From NCBI GenBank assembly GCA_016290335.1, contig JAEETM010000065.1, positions 1 through 18,978 on the forward strand: a DNA stretch of 18,978 bases. Direction: 5' to 3'. The first letter of the stretch is position 1. Every line of letters begins with the position of its first letter. Origin of the DNA: Treponema sp. Its GTDB lineage: Bacteria; Spirochaetota; Spirochaetia; Treponematales; Treponemataceae. The position numbers and the translations under genes are program-made. Positions 15,997 through 18,978 of this stretch are shown here, piece after piece. The notes beneath the pieces were generated by a model. That model was not told the origin of the DNA. It made no database searches and was given only the letters and a program-made list of their open reading frames with translations.

Positions 15997-17679
15997 CTAT
16001 CTTCCAAAGAAGCTCTTAACCTTCTGCCAGAATGATTTCTTCTGTTCTGGTGTCTTCTGATTTGCAGCAGCTTTATTATTGTAAGAGCCCTGTTTTTTAA
16101 CAGTATTTTTAGCATTATTTTTAGCTGAAGTACCAGCACCATAAGCTTCTTTATACAGCTTCATGCGCTCTTCGTAAGAAAGACCTGCAAGCTTTTCAGG
16201 GTTGATGTAAGGCTTGCGTTCGCGTTTTTCGTAACTGCCCTTACCTTTTCCGCCTTTTTTATAGTCGCTTTTATAATTAGAGTCTTTGTATCCATCCTTT
16301 TTATAATCAGATTTTTTATAGTCCGATTTCTTATAATCTGATTTTTTGCCGTTGCCATAACTGTCACGTCCATGGTATCCATCTTTTCCACCATGTTTTC
16401 CGTGTCCGTTACGGTCATCACGTTTTTTATTGTGGATATCTCCGTCCTTACCTTTTCTGTACCCGCCGCGATTATCGTAATCATCATCGCCACGCCAGTT
16501 TTCGGTTTTAATGTACATGCCGGCAGATTTATCTTCTTCCATCTGCTCCGGGTAAGCAACTGTTGCAGGAATCTGCATTTCAATATAACGCTCAATAGCA
16601 GGCAGATTGTAAACATCCTGCTCAGAACAGAATGTATAAGCTTTACCTGTTTTACCGGCACGTGCTGTACGACCAATACGATGAACGTAATTTTCTGCTT
16701 CAACAGGTAAGTCAAAGTTTATAACCATTGCCAAATCATCAACATCAATACCGCGGGCTGCAACATCAGTAGCAACAAGAATCTGAACCTTGCCTTCCTT
16801 AAAAGATTTCATAATTGCAAGACGCTTAGACTGAGGTAAATCACCAATCATAAACTCTGCCTTAATATCATTCAAAACAAGTCTTTTTGCAACAACTTCG
16901 CAGGAACGTTTAGTATTACAGAAGATAATTGCGCTTTCCGGGTTTTCATGCTTTAAAATACCAACAAGAAGCTTCATCTTTTCATCGCTTGAAACATGTA
17001 AAAGCTCCTGCTTAATTTCGCTTACAGTGATATTTTCTGCTTCAATAGTGATTTCAATCGGATCACGTGTATATTCCCATGCAAGATTCTTTACATAAGT
17101 ATTGAGTGTTGCCGAAAACAGCATAGTCTGTCGTGTTTCTGCAGCAGGAAGACACTTTAAGATTTTTCGCAAATCATCATAAAAGCCCATATCAAACATA
17201 CGGTCAGCTTCATCAATTACACAGAAAGCTGCATTGCTCAAATCAAGGTTTCCGCCTTCTTTTAAATCAATTACACGGCCAGGAGTACCAATTACAATAT
17301 CAACACCCTTTTTCAAAGCCGCAATCTGTTTTTCGTAACCAACGCCGCCATAAACCGAAAAAGCCTTTAATCCGCTTGTACCAACCAGAACCTTAGCTTC
17401 TTCTTCAATCTGAACAGCAAGCTCTCGTGTTGGCGCCAGAATCAGACACTTTTTGCCCGCATTCTCAGCCTTAAGCATTCCCTGAATAACCGCAACAAGA
17501 TAAGCACAAGTTTTACCAGTCCCTGTCTGAGACTGAACATACAAATCAGGTCCCTTAGCACCTTCATAATCAGTAGAAGCCTTAATTACCTGCTCCTGCA
17601 CCGGCGTACAATTCACATAACCGGCATCCGCAATTCCCTTCAAAAGTCTTTCATCAAGACTAAACTCAGTAAAATCCAT
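15997..17679 (-). CDS. DEAD-box ATP-dependent RNA helicase with a lysine/glycine-rich tail
   Basis: This is an RNA helicase of the RhlE/CshA/DeaD type for ribosome assembly, mRNA decay or cold adaptation; the exact ortholog cannot be named. The 560 residues show a Q motif near 20-30, Walker A QTGTGKT (51-57), PTRELA (83-88), TPGR (132-135), DEAD (156-159), SAT (189-191), IIFCNTK (251-257), ATDVAARGID (303-312) and HRIGRTARAG (333-342). From about 390 on is a basic, low-complexity tail with RGG-like and repeated SDYKK units, then a conserved-looking segment YINPEKLAGLSYEERMKLY near 491-509 and a basic end. AAGGA lies 6 nt before the ATG. It is the first gene of the manC-rfbB-rfbA operon. Confidence 0.93.
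   Translation of the reverse strand: MDFTEFSLDERLLKGIADAGYVNCTPVQEQVIKASTDYEGAKGPDLYVQSQTGTGKTCAYLVAVIQGMLKAENAGKKCLILAPTRELAVQIEEEAKVLVGTSGLKAFSVYGGVGYEKQIAALKKGVDIVIGTPGRVIDLKEGGNLDLSNAAFCVIDEADRMFDMGFYDDLRKILKCLPAAETRQTMLFSATLNTYVKNLAWEYTRDPIEITIEAENITVSEIKQELLHVSSDEKMKLLVGILKHENPESAIIFCNTKRSCEVVAKRLVLNDIKAEFMIGDLPQSKRLAIMKSFKEGKVQILVATDVAARGIDVDDLAMVINFDLPVEAENYVHRIGRTARAGKTGKAYTFCSEQDVYNLPAIERYIEMQIPATVAYPEQMEEDKSAGMYIKTENWRGDDDYDNRGGYRKGKDGDIHNKKRDDRNGHGKHGGKDGYHGRDSYGNGKKSDYKKSDYKKSDYKKDGYKDSNYKSDYKKGGKGKGSYEKRERKPYINPEKLAGLSYEERMKLYKEAYGAGTSAKNNAKNTVKKQGSYNNKAAANQKTPEQKKSFWQKVKSFFGR
16252..16347 (-). repeat. In-frame SDYKK tandem repeat in the DEAD-box helicase tail
   Basis: Residues 445-476 contain three consecutive KSDYK units followed by degenerate DGYKD, SNYK and SDYKK units. 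At DNA level the 15-nt units differ at third codon positions, so the repeat is not a very recent slippage product. The tail is basic and aromatic, suiting nonspecific RNA binding, and copy number may vary between strains. Confidence 0.7.
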
Positions 17680-17771
17680 AAAAATCCTTTAATGCCACAA
17701 ACGGCACATCAATATATATTTTTACCGCACGTACACACAGGTCGTGGGATAAATGCAATTTTTAACATATT

Positions 17772-17806
17772 ATTATAATGATTTTTTAATATTTGTGCAA
17801 AGCACA
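17772..17806 (-). promoter_or_regulatory. Promoter of the DEAD-box helicase / sugar-nucleotide operon, with a small dyad
   Basis: On the reverse strand a perfect -10 TATAAT (17772-17777) is 17 nt from TTGCAC (17795-17800). Transcription would start near 17765, giving a leader of about 86 nt. The -35 lies inside a short perfect dyad, TGTGC-AAA-GCACA (17794-17806), which could bind a regulator. The leader has a possible stem pairing CCCACG with CGTGCGG (one bulge), between about 17727 and 17750, and a 4-bp TGCC/GGCA stem just before the ribosome site. These weak structures are noted only because cold-responsive helicase mRNAs often have structured leaders. Confidence 0.55.
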
Positions 17807-17835
17807 GCATCTGTTTGTACAGCGTCAGTTTTGAT

Positions 17836-17864
17836 TTGACCTAAGCGTTTTTATACATCATAAT
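17836..17864 (+). promoter_or_regulatory. Candidate promoter of the alpha-2-macroglobulin gene
   Basis: TTGACC (17836-17841) and CATAAT (17859-17864), each five of six consensus matches, are exactly 17 nt apart. Transcription would begin near 17871, immediately before the ATG at 17872. An overlapping alternative, TTGATT (17831-17836) with TATACA (17852-17857), has a 15-nt spacer and would start only slightly earlier. Either way the mRNA would have almost no leader. Confidence 0.5.
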
Positions 17865-17871
17865 GATATTT

Positions 17872-18978
17872 ATGAAAAAACATTTTATTATAAAATCGGT
17901 TTTATTATGTTCTTTGCTGGCTTTTACAAGCTGTTCAAAAATTGTAAAAAGTAAACAAATCTTAAGCGCAGTTGATTCCTACATTGAGTTTATTACTCCA
18001 CAATCTGTAGGCCGCCTTACACCAATTTCCATCAGCTTTATGGAAGAGCCAAAGTGCCCGATTGGACAGGCTGTTGAGCTTTATCCTAAAATGCGCGGTG
18101 TATGGGAGTATTCAGAAAACAAGGCAACTTTTACGCCAGATGAGCCCTACAAAGCCAATTCAAAGCTCACGCTCAAAGCAAACTTGAAAAAGCTTTTTAA
18201 TGATGATTCAGGCGATTTTGAACGAAATTTCTATGTAGAAAATCCATTTTACTCTGTAGAGTTTGACGAAATCCGCCTTAATTCAAACGATTCAAGCTAT
18301 ACTGTTTCCGGCGCAGTTACAACCGATATTCCTGTTTCTGAAAACGAAATAAAAGAAGTTATAAATGCAAATCTTAATTCACAGAAAAAGCCTGTTATTT
18401 GGGAACAGAGCAATTCCCCTGAAAAATGGAAGTTTTCTGTAAATGTTGACCAGAACCTGGACAAAAATGAAAAGCTCGACCTTAAATGGTCCGGAAAAAG
18501 TCTTGGACTGTCCAAAAAACAAGACAAGTTATCAACAGGAACTAAGACAATTGTCCTTCCTGCAGAAAATGACTTTTCAATCATCGATATAAATACAGAA
18601 AAAAAGAATACTATCCTTGTAAGCTTTTCAAAGCTGCTTGATTCTTCTCAGGATATAACGTCCTTCATCAGCGTAAAAGATTCAGAAGGTAATAATAAGT
18701 CTAATTTTTCTGCATCAATTCACGGTAATACAATTTCTCTTTTCAGTGATTCTGACTGGGCAAATATAAGAACAGTTGCTTTTGAACAGGGAATTAAAAG
18801 CTCAGACGGCATTTATCTTGCAAAGGCAGATTCTGTAACACTTTCCGATAAGTGGGACCTTCCTTCTGTTCGTTTTATGAACAGCAATGTAATTCTTCCT
18901 ACAACACAAGGTGCTGTTTTCCCAATTGAAACTAAAAATCTTTCCGGCGTAATTGTTCAGGTCTATCAGATTTACGAA
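17872..18978 (+). CDS. Alpha-2-macroglobulin-family lipoprotein, N-terminal part (runs off the right edge)
   Basis: The frame stays open for 369 codons to the window edge. It begins MKKHFIIKSVLLCSLLAF and has a lipoprotein signal peptide ending in FTSC, making Cys21 the probable lipidated residue; the -3 Phe departs from the E. coli lipobox but suits the relaxed spirochaete version. After it come Ser/Asn/Lys-rich beta-sandwich-like segments, then near 350-369 the stretch FPIETKNLSGVIVQVYQIYE, which matches the MG-domain segment of bacterial alpha-2-macroglobulins (YfhM-like). Such proteins are large surface or periplasmic protease traps, usually above 1500 residues, so most of the gene, including any thioester site, lies outside. 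No ribosome site is visible. An in-frame ATG at 17863 is an alternative start. Confidence 0.75.
   Translation, partial: MKKHFIIKSVLLCSLLAFTSCSKIVKSKQILSAVDSYIEFITPQSVGRLTPISISFMEEPKCPIGQAVELYPKMRGVWEYSENKATFTPDEPYKANSKLTLKANLKKLFNDDSGDFERNFYVENPFYSVEFDEIRLNSNDSSYTVSGAVTTDIPVSENEIKEVINANLNSQKKPVIWEQSNSPEKWKFSVNVDQNLDKNEKLDLKWSGKSLGLSKKQDKLSTGTKTIVLPAENDFSIIDINTEKKNTILVSFSKLLDSSQDITSFISVKDSEGNNKSNFSASIHGNTISLFSDSDWANIRTVAFEQGIKSSDGIYLAKADSVTLSDKWDLPSVRFMNSNVILPTTQGAVFPIETKNLSGVIVQVYQIYE

Noticed and set aside
16161..16715. Reverse-strand ORF of 184 codons within the DEAD-box gene
   Set aside because: It is a shifted frame of the repetitive helicase tail; its Lys/Thr/Met-rich composition reflects the same repeats.
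1..18978. CRISPR array, tRNA, rRNA, transposase or phage genes
   Set aside because: No regularly spaced repeats, tRNA-like cloverleaf, rRNA sequence or mobile-element protein motif was seen on either strand by eye.

Overview
The window reads as chromosomal DNA of a Gram-negative-type bacterium, most likely a spirochaete of the Treponema group. This is an inference from moderately AT-rich coding sequence, strong AGGAG-type ribosome sites, a lipoprotein with a relaxed spirochaete-like lipobox, and the style of the leuC/leuD, ABC-F and alpha-2-macroglobulin proteins. No rRNA or other marker gene is present, so the assignment is not proven. A tryptophan prototroph would fit a commensal or gut/rumen treponeme better than the auxotrophic pathogens.

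Region 1 (1-9170, nearly all + strand) is an amino-acid biosynthesis block: leuC, then a complete five-gene tryptophan operon (trpE, a trpG-trpD fusion, a trpC-trpF fusion, trpB, trpA), then leuD. Together the trp genes encode every step from chorismate to L-tryptophan. The two subunits of one isomerase, LeuC and LeuD, lie about 7 kb apart with the trp operon between them. leuC, trpE and leuD each have a plausible promoter of their own. The trp promoter carries three 18-bp dyads of the form GTTACTA-N4-TAGTAAC, two of them directly abutting, and a weaker version overlaps the leuD promoter. A 29-nt palindromic repeat with compensatory stem changes lies in the same orientation upstream of leuC and downstream of leuD; the second copy also forms the leuD terminator. 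The reverse-strand start of a further gene is visible at the left edge.

Region 2 (9174-11183, +) is a UvrD/Rep/PcrA-family DNA helicase. Its start codon lies 3 nt after the leuD terminator U-tract and has no ribosome site.

Region 3 (11167-17679, - strand) reads, in transcription order, DEAD-box RNA helicase, manC, rfbB, rfbA, then a YbiT-type ABC-F ATPase. The first four are tightly packed and probably one operon combining RNA remodelling with supply of GDP-mannose and dTDP-4-keto-6-deoxyglucose for surface polysaccharide. The ABC-F gene has its own extended -10 promoter, and its second ATPase domain lacks key catalytic residues.

Region 4 (17680-18978) is a divergent promoter region followed by the N-terminal part of a large alpha-2-macroglobulin-family lipoprotein that runs off the right edge.
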